This document shows, piece by piece, positions 25,037 to 33,255 of a DNA stretch of 64,000 nucleotides (the first letter of the stretch is position 1; each line of letters starts with the position of its first letter). A program made the position numbers and the translations under genes. Source of the DNA: Pseudodesulfovibrio senegalensis (GTDB lineage: Bacteria; Desulfobacterota; Desulfovibrionia; Desulfovibrionales; Desulfovibrionaceae); assembly GCF_008830225.1 (NCBI RefSeq), contig NZ_WAIE01000001.1, forward strand, positions 124,001 to 188,000. Reading direction: 5' to 3'. The notes under the pieces were generated by a model. It saw nothing but the letters and a program-made list of their open reading frames with translations, ran no database searches and had not been told where the DNA came from.

Positions 25037-25095
25037 TTTCATTTTGTCTCTTTATGTCTCAAATGCGAGCGCGCTATCTGAAACAAAATGTTTCA
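25037..25095 (+). promoter_or_regulatory. Activator-binding palindrome upstream of the sigma-54 promoter
   Basis: TGAAACAAAATGTTTCA at 25079-25095 is an almost perfect dyad centred about 100 bases upstream of the expected start site, where enhancer-binding proteins bind. A second related element, GTTTCATTTTGTCTC (25037-25051), lies 28 bases further up. The core ACAAAATGTT recurs upstream of the other sigma-54 promoter (46645-46661). Confidence 0.65.
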
Positions 25096-25167
25096 AACGG
25101 CGCGTTTCTGTTGGTCGGTGATTGTGAAAAATTGCTCAACCTGCTGAATTCCTGCAAGAAAGCAGGG

Positions 25168-25184
25168 TTGGCATGCGGATTGCC
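25168..25184 (+). promoter_or_regulatory. Sigma-54 (-24/-12) promoter
   Basis: TTGGCATGCGGATTGCC fits the consensus YTGGCACG-N4-TTGCW with the GG (25170-25171) and GC (25182-25183) exactly 10 bases apart. Transcription would start near 25195, about 52 bases before the pseudo-receiver gene. The adjacent gene for a sigma-54 activator (23252) is the obvious candidate regulator. Confidence 0.8.
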
Positions 25185-25246
25185 TTGTTTTTTTGTGGCC
25201 GGCCTGATGTGCGCCGGTCGTAAAACAGCAAGGATCAACCTCGAGC

Positions 25247-25624
25247 ATGAAAGTTTTGATTGTAGACGCAGACGAAGCCTTCCGGGCCAATCTTGCCACC
25301 CAGCTTTCCCGGCGGGGCGTGCAGGTTTCGGCCACGGACGACGGAGAACAGGCCGGCCGCATGGCGTGCAGCGACAAGGCGGATGCCGTGTTGCTGGGCG
25401 TTTCCAGCCATGACCGCTCTCTTGTGGCTCATGTCGGCCGCGTCAGAAAGGCCTGTCCGCGAGCGGAGGTCATTCTCATCAATCATTCCGGCGATGTCCC
25501 GCTTTCCATAGAGGCCATGAAGATGGGGGCATTCGCGGAATTGGCCGCGCCCGTGGACATGGAGGAACTGGAGGACAAGTTGCGGTTGATTCGGGAACGA
25601 AGAGGCGGGAGGTCCGGCCGTTGA
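25247..25624 (+). CDS. Degenerate response-regulator receiver domain (pseudo-receiver)
   Basis: This 125-residue protein has the full receiver fold (MKVLIVDADEAF at the start) and aligns with the receivers at 29565 and 48609, for instance AMKMGAFAEL against GMKNGAFDYL. The phosphoacceptor Asp is Gly51 (DAVLLGV), the conserved Thr is Asn79 (ILINHSG), and the conserved Lys is Ala101 (LAAPVD). It therefore cannot be phosphorylated in the normal way and probably acts by constitutive binding or by competing with a true receiver. It is the first gene after the sigma-54 promoter. Confidence 0.85.
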   Translation: MKVLIVDADEAFRANLATQLSRRGVQVSATDDGEQAGRMACSDKADAVLLGVSSHDRSLVAHVGRVRKACPRAEVILINHSGDVPLSIEAMKMGAFAELAAPVDMEELEDKLRLIRERRGGRSGR

Positions 25625-25661
25625 GCCGGAGTTTCTTCAAAGACCAGCAGGAAGGTTGTTT

Positions 25662-26201
25662 ATGAAAGTCAGGGAATTGATGATTCCGGTGGCCGAATAC
25701 GTTACCGTGAGTGAAGGTGCCACGTTGCTGGATGCGTTCGTGACGCTTGAGGAGGACCACCGTGCCAAAGGCAACGGCGGGCATGCGCACCGGGACGTTC
25801 TGGTGATGTCTTCGGCAGGTGAAGTGGCGGGGACCATTACCATGGTGGATATCATCCGCTCACTGGAACCCAACTACAAGAAACTCACCAGCGGAGGCCA
25901 GGAGTCCGACGTGCTGTCCCGGGAGTATGTGGCCGGGGTGTTCAAGGAACTGGGCCTGTGGGGCGAGTCGCTGCAGGATTTGTGCGGCAAGGCCGTTGAG
26001 CTGGCCGTGGAAGAGGTCATGCACCGACCCGACAAGCAGGAGCTGGTGGACGAGGACGATCCATTGGAGCTTGCCATCCATCATTACATCATGGGCGTTC
26101 GCCAGCCTTTGCTCGTCAAGCGTGGTGAAGTGGTGGTAGGGGTTCTGCGGTTCAGCGATATTTTTGAAGAAATCCGCAAGCGCGTTTTGGCCTGCGGGTA
26201 A
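25662..26201 (+). CDS. CBS-domain pair protein
   Basis: This 179-residue protein has two CBS motifs: MKVRELMIPVAEYVTVSEGATLLDAFVTLEE through EVAGTITMVDIIRSLEP, and VEEVMHRP through VVGVLRFSDIFEEI. It is a cytoplasmic adenosyl-nucleotide sensor. The ATG at 25662 follows GGAAGG. It sits between the pseudo-receiver and the DASS transporter (26-base gap), so gating of that transporter by energy charge is a reasonable guess. The first and second CBS motifs are separated by a longer insert than usual. Confidence 0.85.
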   Translation: MKVRELMIPVAEYVTVSEGATLLDAFVTLEEDHRAKGNGGHAHRDVLVMSSAGEVAGTITMVDIIRSLEPNYKKLTSGGQESDVLSREYVAGVFKELGLWGESLQDLCGKAVELAVEEVMHRPDKQELVDEDDPLELAIHHYIMGVRQPLLVKRGEVVVGVLRFSDIFEEIRKRVLACG

Positions 26202-26227
26202 TGGGGGTTGTCATGGAGGAGGCAGTA

Positions 26228-27697
26228 ATGGCTTCGACTCAGGCCGAAAAATTCGATTGGAAGCGGATTGTGTTCATGCTGCTCGGCGTGTCGCTGTTCG
26301 CTGTGGTTTACTACAGTCCCATGTGGCCCGACGCCGTGGACCCCATGGGTGAACATTTCCTGCTTTCCCGCGAGGGCAAGGGCGCCATTGCGGTGTTTCT
26401 GCTGGCCGGAACGTGGTGGGTGTTCGAGGTCGTGCCCATCGGCGTGACCAGTCTGCTCATCGGCGTCATGCAGGCCATGTTTTTCATCCGGCCCGCCAAG
26501 GTGGCGTTCAAGGATTTCATGGACCCGTCCGTGCTGTTCATTTTCGCGTCCATCATGATCGGGCTGGTGTTCACCAAGACCGGTCTGACCAAGCGTCTGG
26601 CCTACAAGATGCTGGAAGTGGTGGGTGAAAAGACGAGTCGCATCTATCTGGGCGTGTTCGTGGTCACCGCACTGCTGACCCACATCATGGCGCATACCGC
26701 GGTGGCGGCCACCATCTACCCGCTGCTGCTGGCCATCTACAGCCTGTACGGCGAGGGCAAGAAGCCCACCAAGTTCGGCAAGGGCCTGTTCATCGGCATG
26801 GCTTACGTGGCGGGCGCGGGTTCCATCGTGACCCTGCTGGGCGCGGCGCGCGGCGCGGTTGCTTTGGGCTTTTTCAAGGAAGTCGTGCACCGCGACATCG
26901 GCTTCTTCGAACTGAGCTGGTACATGTTCCCCATCGGCTGGCTCATGGTCTTTTTGCTCTGGGGTTTCTTCATGGTCTTCTTCAAGCCGGAAAAGGCCAC
27001 CATTCCCGGCCTGCGCGAAAAGGCCCGCGAGCTCAACGCCAAGATGGGACCCATCACCCGTCAGGAGATTCTGGCCGCAGTCATCGTGCTGGGCGTCATC
27101 GGGGTCATGAGCGCCCGCGCGTTCGTGCCCGAGCTCAAGATGCTCAACAAGACCGCCATCATCCTTGTTTCGTCCATCCTGTTCTTCGTGTTCAAGATTC
27201 TGGACCTCAAGGACCTTGAAGACATTCCCTGGAACATCATCCTGCTGTTTGCGGGTGCCATGAGTATCGGTTTCTGTCTCTGGCAGACCGGTGCGGCCAA
27301 GTGGATGGCCGTGAACTGGCTGGTCATGTTCCAGGATGCAAATTGGTTTATCTTCGTCATGAGCATTGCCTTCTTTGTCATGATTATGACAAACTTCATC
27401 ATGAACGTGGCGGCAATTGCCATTTCATTGCCTGTCGCGTTGGTCATTGCTCCGTACCTTGGTGTGGCACCGGACGTGATTCTGTACGCTGCCCTGGTAA
27501 CCGCCGGTATGCCCTTCCTGCTGCTGGTCGGTGCGGCTCCCAACGCAATCGCATATGATTCCGGCATGTTCAGCACCGGTGAGTTCTTTGCTTACGGCAT
27601 CCCCGCAAGCATCATGCTCATGGTGGTAGTTGGCATTGCCGCCCTGGTTATTTGGCCTATCATGGGAATGCCCGTGACCCTGCCTGTAGGGGGGTAG
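26228..27697 (+). CDS. DASS/SLC13-family anion:Na+ symporter
   Basis: This 489-residue protein has about 12 membrane segments. Family features are VPIGVTSLLIGVMQA, LLTHIMAHTAVAATIYPLL (first substrate/Na+ site), MTNFIMNVAAIAISLPVAL (second, in place of SNTAAA), and LLLVGAAPNAIAYDSGMF. The family imports di- and tricarboxylates or sulfate; the last stretch resembles divergent prokaryotic members, so the substrate is unassigned. The ATG at 26228 follows GGAGGAGG. It is part of the sigma-54-driven block with CBS and hexapeptide proteins. Confidence 0.88.
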   Translation: MASTQAEKFDWKRIVFMLLGVSLFAVVYYSPMWPDAVDPMGEHFLLSREGKGAIAVFLLAGTWWVFEVVPIGVTSLLIGVMQAMFFIRPAKVAFKDFMDPSVLFIFASIMIGLVFTKTGLTKRLAYKMLEVVGEKTSRIYLGVFVVTALLTHIMAHTAVAATIYPLLLAIYSLYGEGKKPTKFGKGLFIGMAYVAGAGSIVTLLGAARGAVALGFFKEVVHRDIGFFELSWYMFPIGWLMVFLLWGFFMVFFKPEKATIPGLREKARELNAKMGPITRQEILAAVIVLGVIGVMSARAFVPELKMLNKTAIILVSSILFFVFKILDLKDLEDIPWNIILLFAGAMSIGFCLWQTGAAKWMAVNWLVMFQDANWFIFVMSIAFFVMIMTNFIMNVAAIAISLPVALVIAPYLGVAPDVILYAALVTAGMPFLLLVGAAPNAIAYDSGMFSTGEFFAYGIPASIMLMVVVGIAALVIWPIMGMPVTLPVGG

Positions 27698-27716
27698 CCC
27701 GGCCTGATCTCGTGAG

Positions 27717-27755
27717 CCCGGACCGGACTGATGTCCGGTCCGGGCCATAACCTGA
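27717..27755 (+). repeat. Hairpin between transporter and hexapeptide genes
   Basis: GCCCGGACCGGAC and GTCCGGTCCGGGC form a 13-bp stem with loop TGAT. No T run follows, so it may stabilise the transporter mRNA rather than terminate. Confidence 0.6.
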
Positions 27756-27773
27756 ACCAAGGCGGACCGGACT

Positions 27774-29204
27774 GTGAAACAACTGAACAATCTCATCAAG
27801 GACATCGTCAATCGCATCACTGCAAACCTTCGTGAACCCGACATGAAGGTGGGCGAATACGTGGATGGGCTGATCCCGCACGACAGCCATTCCATCTATT
27901 ACGCCTTCTACGCGCTGACCACCGAGCATCCGCTCTCATTCCAGTTCACCCATTCCAGCCTTGCCGGGACCTATTTCCTTGGCAAGTGCGAAGTGGAACT
28001 TTCCGTGGTGTACAAAAGCGACATCCGCGGCGACGAACTCAAGAAAAAGGGAACCGTGGTCAAGGTCAATGGAGCCGATCTTGAACTGTTCCAGGACGAG
28101 CGCATTTCCATTCGACACAGCTTTTTGGTCAAGACGTTGGTACACAACAATTCCCACGACGCCGAGAACGTGGAAATTTTCCGCATCCTGAACACTCTGT
28201 CCCTGCATTACGCAAACATCCACGGCACATCCGTGGAGGGCTGCTACATCGCGCCCTTTGCCACCGTGGACCTGTGCACCTGCCGCAACTGCATCGTCGG
28301 CGATTTTTCCTACGTGCAGGCGGGCGACCTTTCGGGCGAGCGTATCGAACCGGGACGGATCTGGATCCGGCAGCCGGGTGTGTTCGAACTCAACTACCAG
28401 CATGACCGCAACGTGCTGGACAAGTTCATTTCCATGGACGCCAACAAGCGCCCCAAGGGCGTGTTCATGGATTTCTGCGAAAGCCACAAGGCCGATTTTG
28501 AACCCGTGTACAACGCGGCCCAGCCCGAGATTTCACAGGAAATACCGGACACCTCGTTCGTGAGCCACTATTCCGTGCTCAAGGGCGATTGCGCGGTGGG
28601 CGAAAACGTGCTGGTGGCCCAGCGCGCCTTTATCGACAATTCACGGCTTGGAGACGGCTCCAACGCGCAGGAAAACTGTTACATCATCAATTCCAATTAC
28701 GAGGGCATGAACGTCACGGCCCACGGCGGCAAGGTCATCAACTGCGACCTCGGCCGCAAGACCTTCACGGGCTTCAACTCGTTTTTGCACGGAACCGAGG
28801 ATGCCCGCGTCAAGGTGGGCCGCAACTGTGTGATCATGCCGCACACGATCATTGATGCGGTGGAAGCCATCGAGATTCCGGACGGTTCGCTGGTGTGGGG
28901 CTACATCCGCACGCAGGAGGACCTGAAGAACAACACCATCGCCCTGGAGGAATTCAGCAAACGCAATTCCCTTTCCCTGGGCAGGATGAGCTTTACGGGC
29001 GATGCCGAGGCATTCGTGAACGGCTTTGCCCACAGGATCGAGCATATACTTGAGGAAAACGGAGCATACTTTGACGGCAGTCCTGAAACCGCCGGTCATG
29101 CCCAGAAAACGCAGGAAGTATCGTACAACACGGTGCAGGCGTATATGGGCGGCGAATACAAGGGACTTTGCCCCACCATGCTCATCAAGCCGCTGACGCA
29201 TTAG
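27774..29204 (+). CDS. Hexapeptide-repeat (left-handed beta-helix) protein, DUF4954-like
   Basis: This 476-residue protein starts with GTG after AAGGCGG. The N-terminal 160 residues have no recognised domain. The centre (about 155-390) shows imperfect hexapeptide turns: VEGCYIAPFATVDLCTCRNCIVGDFSYVQ, AVGENVLVAQRAFIDNSRLGDGSNAQENCYI, and VKVGRNCVIMPHTIIDAVEAIEIPDGSLVWG. Such helices usually belong to acyl- or nucleotidyltransferases. There is no obvious nucleotide-binding domain. It is 76 bases after the DASS transporter, probably the last gene of that transcript; its reaction is unknown. Confidence 0.8.
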   Translation: MKQLNNLIKDIVNRITANLREPDMKVGEYVDGLIPHDSHSIYYAFYALTTEHPLSFQFTHSSLAGTYFLGKCEVELSVVYKSDIRGDELKKKGTVVKVNGADLELFQDERISIRHSFLVKTLVHNNSHDAENVEIFRILNTLSLHYANIHGTSVEGCYIAPFATVDLCTCRNCIVGDFSYVQAGDLSGERIEPGRIWIRQPGVFELNYQHDRNVLDKFISMDANKRPKGVFMDFCESHKADFEPVYNAAQPEISQEIPDTSFVSHYSVLKGDCAVGENVLVAQRAFIDNSRLGDGSNAQENCYIINSNYEGMNVTAHGGKVINCDLGRKTFTGFNSFLHGTEDARVKVGRNCVIMPHTIIDAVEAIEIPDGSLVWGYIRTQEDLKNNTIALEEFSKRNSLSLGRMSFTGDAEAFVNGFAHRIEHILEENGAYFDGSPETAGHAQKTQEVSYNTVQAYMGGEYKGLCPTMLIKPLTH

Positions 29205-29564
29205 GCCTCGGCGGATTCACGCGTAACCGGCCGGTTTCGGCCAGGGGAGTGCGCATGGACCATGGCCCGGACAATAACAGCACCGCTTCGGTGTGCTCGT
29301 TCGGGTGTGGCCGCGCCTTTTCTGGACGGGACCGGCCTTGTTTTTGCGGAGTGTTGCGCCCCGGCGCTGTCGAAATGGTGTCTTCGGCAGGGATTTCCCG
29401 GCATTTCCGGATAGGTTGATGCTTGCAATACTGTGCGTTCGTTCAGGGGCGGCCTGCGGCGGAAGTCCCCCCGGCCATCGAATGCGAGGCTGGCCGCAAC
29501 GGCATCCGGGTCGTTGGGCATTGACCCGAAAGCGGGTCGAAACCTGGTTTACTGGGAGGTTGGA
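29205..29564. other. 360-base gap before a receiver gene
   Basis: No gene is supported here. A small hairpin GACCCG-AAAG-CGGGTC lies at 29523-29538, just before the ribosome site GGGAGG of the next gene. GC-rich dyads occur near 29226-29245. No sigma-54 promoter with correct 10-base spacing was found. Confidence 0.5.
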
Positions 29565-29999
29565 ATGAACATTGCCAAAATATTGCTTGTGGACGACGAA
29601 GTGAACTTCCTGTCCATCATGGAAAAGCGTCTGTCCGCACGGGACATGGGGGTTGTTACCGCGGACAGCGGCAAGGCCGCGCTGGACGTGCTGGAAAAGG
29701 ATCCGGAGATCGACGTGGTTGTGCTGGATGTGAAGATGCCGGGAATGGACGGGCTGGACGTGTTGCGGGCCATCCGTTCCGGACATCCGCTGGTGGAAGT
29801 GATCATGCTCACGGGTCACGGCACCATCGAGACCGCCATTGACGGCATGAAGAACGGTGCGTTCGACTATCTGCTCAAGCCCTGTGAGATCGAGACTCTC
29901 ATGGATCTGGTGCGTCAGGCCAAGGACAAGAAGGATATTCACGAGGAAAAGATCATTCAGGCCCAGATGAAGGACATCACCGGGCGTATGGGCGTGTAG
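29565..29999 (+). CDS. Receiver-only response regulator
   Basis: This 144-residue protein consists of a receiver domain with Asp55 in VVVLDVKMPGMDG, Thr in IMLTGHG, Lys in LLKPCEIE, and a short charged tail. It has no output domain, like Spo0F/CheY-type phosphorelay or protein-interaction regulators. It is highly similar to the receiver at 48609. No kinase is adjacent. GGGAGG precedes the ATG at 29565; a terminator follows the stop. Confidence 0.9.
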   Translation: MNIAKILLVDDEVNFLSIMEKRLSARDMGVVTADSGKAALDVLEKDPEIDVVVLDVKMPGMDGLDVLRAIRSGHPLVEVIMLTGHGTIETAIDGMKNGAFDYLLKPCEIETLMDLVRQAKDKKDIHEEKIIQAQMKDITGRMGV

Positions 30000-30025
30000 C
30001 CGTATCGTTTTCCTGTTGTTTTATG

Positions 30026-30058
30026 CGGCCCCGGAGCAGGTTCTCCGGGGCCGTTTTT
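30026..30058 (+). terminator. Terminator after the receiver gene
   Basis: CGGCCCCGGAG / CTCCGGGGCCG with a 6-base loop, then TTTTT. The T run touches the stop codon of the converging activator gene. Confidence 0.85.
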
Positions 30059-30819
30059 CAGTTGATGCTCAGGGCCGCCCCCAGTGCGCCGGTCATGTCC
30101 GGTTCGTCGGGAACCAGCAGGGTCGCCTCCGTCCCCAGTTCCTCGGCCAGCAGCGAGAGCACGCAGGGGTTTTTGGCCACGCCGCCCGTAAAGACTACCG
30201 GAGGCCGCAGGCCCACGCGGCCGAGCATGTTGCGGGTGCGCTTGACGATGGACTTGTGCAGGCCCAGCGCGATGTTTTCCGGTTTGTGCCCTTGCGCCAT
30301 GAGCGAGGTGGCCTCGGTTTCCGCAAAGACCGTGCACATGGCGCTGATGTGCGGGGCGTTGTCGCCCTGCAGGGCATAGGCGCCGAATTCGTCCACCGGA
30401 ATCTGGAACACCCCGGCCGTGTATTCGAGGAATTTGCCGGTCCCGGCAGCGCAGCGGTCGTTCATCTCGAATTTGAGCACGCGGCCGTCCTTCACGGCCA
30501 TGGCCTTGGTGTCCTGACCGCCGATGTCCAGCACGGTTCCGGCTTCGGGGAACCAGTGGGCCGCGCCCAGCGCATGGGCCTTGATCTCCGTGACCGTGGA
30601 AACCGGGCATTCCGGATACAGTCGTTCCACGACCTTTTTGACCAGCTCCCGGCCATAGCCGGTGCCCACCACCGCCAAAGGGGTGATTCCTTCCAGCAGT
30701 TTTGCGCACTGGCCCAGCGGGTCAAAGGTGGTGGGCAGGGTCGCGCTGTGCGTGATTTTTCCGTTTTCCAGCACCACCAACTCCATGGAGCGCGAGCCGA
30801 TGTCCAGCCCGACGATCAC
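30058..30819 (-). CDS. Activator ATPase of 2-hydroxyacyl-CoA dehydratase type (BadF/HgdC/YjiL-like)
   Basis: This 253-residue ASKHA-fold ATPase has MIVGLDIGSRS at the N-terminus, LDIGGQDTKAM, FEMNDRCAAGTGKFLE, and AMCTVFAETEATSL. The cysteines in NDRCAAGTG and AMCTVF bind the single [4Fe-4S] cluster between subunits. The family hydrolyses ATP to push a low-potential electron into its partner. It overlaps the partner gene by 4 bases. The size matches the YjiL/DCCP-reductase branch. Confidence 0.9.
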   Translation of the reverse strand: MIVGLDIGSRSMELVVLENGKITHSATLPTTFDPLGQCAKLLEGITPLAVVGTGYGRELVKKVVERLYPECPVSTVTEIKAHALGAAHWFPEAGTVLDIGGQDTKAMAVKDGRVLKFEMNDRCAAGTGKFLEYTAGVFQIPVDEFGAYALQGDNAPHISAMCTVFAETEATSLMAQGHKPENIALGLHKSIVKRTRNMLGRVGLRPPVVFTGGVAKNPCVLSLLAEELGTEATLLVPDEPDMTGALGAALSIN

Positions 30820-32093
30820 GCCAGTGTCTCCACAAAGGCCTCGATGCGCGTCTTGAGCTGTTCCACGTCTTCCATGGAGTAGTCCGTCTCAATGGAGAGC
30901 ATGGGGATGCCCTCGTTTTGCAGGGCCTTGTCCACCTTCATGGATTCATGGGAATAGGGCTGGCAGAAGAGCAGGCTGTAGTGGATCACGCCGTCCGCGT
31001 TCAGGTCCTTTGCCAGCGCGGTCACGTTGTCCAGCCGTTCGGTGTTGGGCGTGAAGCAGGCACAGTCTATCTGCATGTAGCGTTCGGCCAGCGCGTCGAT
31101 CATCTCGTCCAGCGTGGTGCCGGATTCGTCCACGAGGTCGCGGAAGTTGCGCGTGCCGATGCAGGATTCCTCGCCCACGATCACCGCGCCCGCGCTTTCC
31201 GTAACATAGGGCAGTTTCCAGTTGGGCACGGCCATGGGACAGCCGGAAAGCAGCAGGCGCGGGGTGTCCTCGTCCGCCACGCCCTGTTTTTCGGCAATGC
31301 GGGTTTCCAGTTCGTCGCACAGTTCGTTGATCTTGGCCGTGAAGCGTTCCGGGTCGTCGTAGAAGCTGATCTGGTTGATGAGCAGGGCGTCGCGGCCGGA
31401 GATGGGGGCCGGGCTTGCCGCGCGCAGCTTGTTGAGCCGCTGCAGCACGCGCCGCCTGGCGTTGACGGTTTTGATGCCCTGTTTGAGCTTTTCCGCGGTC
31501 ACGGTGTTGCCGGTCAGTTTTTCCACCTCGGCCAGATAGCGGCGGATTTCGGTTTTCCACAATTCCAGCGCGGCCTTGCTCTTGGTCTGCGGCACCTCCA
31601 TCACATATGTGGGCGTCAGTTCATTGAAGGCCTCATAGGCTTTTTTCTTGCCGTCGCAGGTGGTTTCGCCCACCACGAGGTCGCAGGATTCAGTGAACGG
31701 ACAGAGCTTGGCCATCTTGAAGCCTACAAAGGATTTGATCAGCGCGCAGGTGTTGCGCGGAATGACCTGCTCGGCCTGTTCCGTGCCTGCCTCGGCCCCG
31801 GCGCACAGCCCCACCTGAATGGCGTCCGCGGCCATGGTGATTTCCTCGGGCACGAACACGCAGAAACTGCCGATGACCTTGCGGCCCGCGGCCTGCGCCT
31901 CGCGCAGTTCCTGAATGCGCAGCCCGTGGATTTCCGAGAGCACGAAATCCAGATACTCGGCTCCGGCCAGCCGCCCCTGCTGCGAAAGATAGATGTCCCC
32001 GTAAAATTTGCCCAATACTTCAAGCAACCCGTCATGGGCGTCGAGATCAAGGTCAAGGGCTTCCCACATTTTCCTGTAGTTCTGTTGCGTCAT
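30816..32093 (-). CDS. HgdB/YjiM-like double-cubane-cluster-type protein
   Basis: This 425-residue protein belongs to the 2-hydroxyglutaryl-CoA dehydratase D-component family. Cysteines that can serve as cluster ligands are Cys78, 116, 131, 137, 146, 285, 311, 346 and 377. The presence of only one such subunit with its own activator, and no CoA-transferase or second dehydratase subunit, fits the double-cubane cluster proteins (YjiM/YjiL type), which reduce small molecules such as acetylene in vitro. The physiological substrate is unknown. It is transcribed divergently from a ferredoxin-nitroreductase. Classical dehydratase function is less likely. Confidence 0.85.
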   Translation of the reverse strand: MTQQNYRKMWEALDLDLDAHDGLLEVLGKFYGDIYLSQQGRLAGAEYLDFVLSEIHGLRIQELREAQAAGRKVIGSFCVFVPEEITMAADAIQVGLCAGAEAGTEQAEQVIPRNTCALIKSFVGFKMAKLCPFTESCDLVVGETTCDGKKKAYEAFNELTPTYVMEVPQTKSKAALELWKTEIRRYLAEVEKLTGNTVTAEKLKQGIKTVNARRRVLQRLNKLRAASPAPISGRDALLINQISFYDDPERFTAKINELCDELETRIAEKQGVADEDTPRLLLSGCPMAVPNWKLPYVTESAGAVIVGEESCIGTRNFRDLVDESGTTLDEMIDALAERYMQIDCACFTPNTERLDNVTALAKDLNADGVIHYSLLFCQPYSHESMKVDKALQNEGIPMLSIETDYSMEDVEQLKTRIEAFVETLA

Positions 32094-32232
32094 GGTCGAG
32101 ACTCCTGATTATTCTGATGTGTCTATGACAGCTATAGATTTAATCAATATGTCGTACACCGGGTGTTTTTTCGAGTAAAGGGGTAGGTGCTTGTCCGCGG
32201 TTCGGCACGAGTGGTTTCCGGAAGGTGCCTGC

Positions 32233-32260
32233 TTAACAAATGCCGGGATCGTGGTAAGAA
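32233..32260 (+). promoter_or_regulatory. Putative sigma-70 promoter of the nitroreductase gene
   Basis: TTAACA (32233-32238), 16 bases, TAAGAA (32255-32260), 41 bases before the start codon. AGGAAGGAG follows as the ribosome site. Confidence 0.4.
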
Positions 32261-32300
32261 TGGCCCAACAAATGAGTCACACAGGAAGGAGTGAACGATA

Positions 32301-33128
32301 ATGCTTGAGTTTTCCATAGATCAGGAACGCTGCGTTCAATGCGGCGAGTGTGCGTCGGTCTGTCCCATGCGCGTCATTGCCATGGCAGACGACGGTTTCC
32401 CGGTCATCGCCCAGGGGCGCGATGAACTCTGTCTGCGCTGCCAGCACTGTCTGGCGGTCTGTCCTACTGCGGCCCTGTCCATTCTGGGCAAGGACCCGGA
32501 CAAGAGCGTGCCTCTGGACAACCTGCCGTCGGACGCGCAGATGGAGCAGCTCATCCGGGGCCGCCGCTCCGTTCGCAGCTACAAGAAGGAGGCCGTGGAT
32601 CCGGAAGTGCTGGAACGTCTGCTGGACGTGGTTTCCAGCGCACCCACGGGCAAGAACAATTTGCAGACCCGGTTCACGGTTGTGGACGACCCGGCCATGA
32701 TGGACAGGATGCGCGCCGCATTCATGGAAGGCGTGCGCAAGGGCGTTGCCGAGGGCCGGGCCACCGGGCCTTCCAGCGTGTTCGAGGATTTCCTGAAGCT
32801 CTGGGACGAGCGTGGCATCGACATCATTTTCCGGGGCGCGCCGCACATGATCGTGGCCTCCTCGCCCAAGCAGAGCCCCACGCCGCAGGCAGACTGCCTG
32901 ATCAGTCTTTCCTATTTCGAGCTGTTCGCCAACAGCCTCGGCCTGGGCACGCTCTGGGACGGTTTCGCTGTCTGGGCCATGACCACGGTGGCGCCGGAAC
33001 TGCCCGCCGTGCTGGGCATTCCCGAAGATCATGTGGTGGGCTATGTCATGACCTTCGGCACGCCGGACGTGACATTCCGGCGCGCGGTGCAGCGTGATCC
33101 CCTGCCTGTGCACCGCGTTTCACTGTAG
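32301..33128 (+). CDS. Ferredoxin-nitroreductase fusion protein
   Basis: This 275-residue protein has an N-terminal 2[4Fe-4S] ferredoxin domain with cysteines 11, 14, 17, 21 and 44, 47, 50, 54, fused to a nitroreductase-family FMN domain from about residue 80 (LIRGRRSVRSYKKEAVDPEVLERLLDVVSSAPTGKNNLQ). Electrons can pass from ferredoxin or an outside donor through the clusters to FMN. The substrate is unknown. The start has a strong ribosome site. It shares a 207-base divergent region with the double-cubane-type pair, so related low-potential chemistry is possible. Confidence 0.9.
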   Translation: MLEFSIDQERCVQCGECASVCPMRVIAMADDGFPVIAQGRDELCLRCQHCLAVCPTAALSILGKDPDKSVPLDNLPSDAQMEQLIRGRRSVRSYKKEAVDPEVLERLLDVVSSAPTGKNNLQTRFTVVDDPAMMDRMRAAFMEGVRKGVAEGRATGPSSVFEDFLKLWDERGIDIIFRGAPHMIVASSPKQSPTPQADCLISLSYFELFANSLGLGTLWDGFAVWAMTTVAPELPAVLGIPEDHVVGYVMTFGTPDVTFRRAVQRDPLPVHRVSL

Positions 33129-33255
33129 GGTCCCCCGCAGAACGACAACGGACCGTTCCGGTTTTTCGCGCCGGGGCGGTCCTTTTGCTTGCCGTTGTTT
33201 TTTGGTACTTCACGGCATCCGTTTTTCACCCGCCAAGCCACGGAGCCGATACGCC

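Noticed and set aside
29414-29426. Possible sigma-54 promoter before the receiver at 29565
   Set aside because: GG and GC are 9 rather than 10 bases apart and the flanking TTGGCAC bases are absent.
32200-32220. CGGCACGAGTGGTTTCC as a sigma-54 promoter of the nitroreductase
   Set aside because: The -12 GC element is missing at the required spacing.
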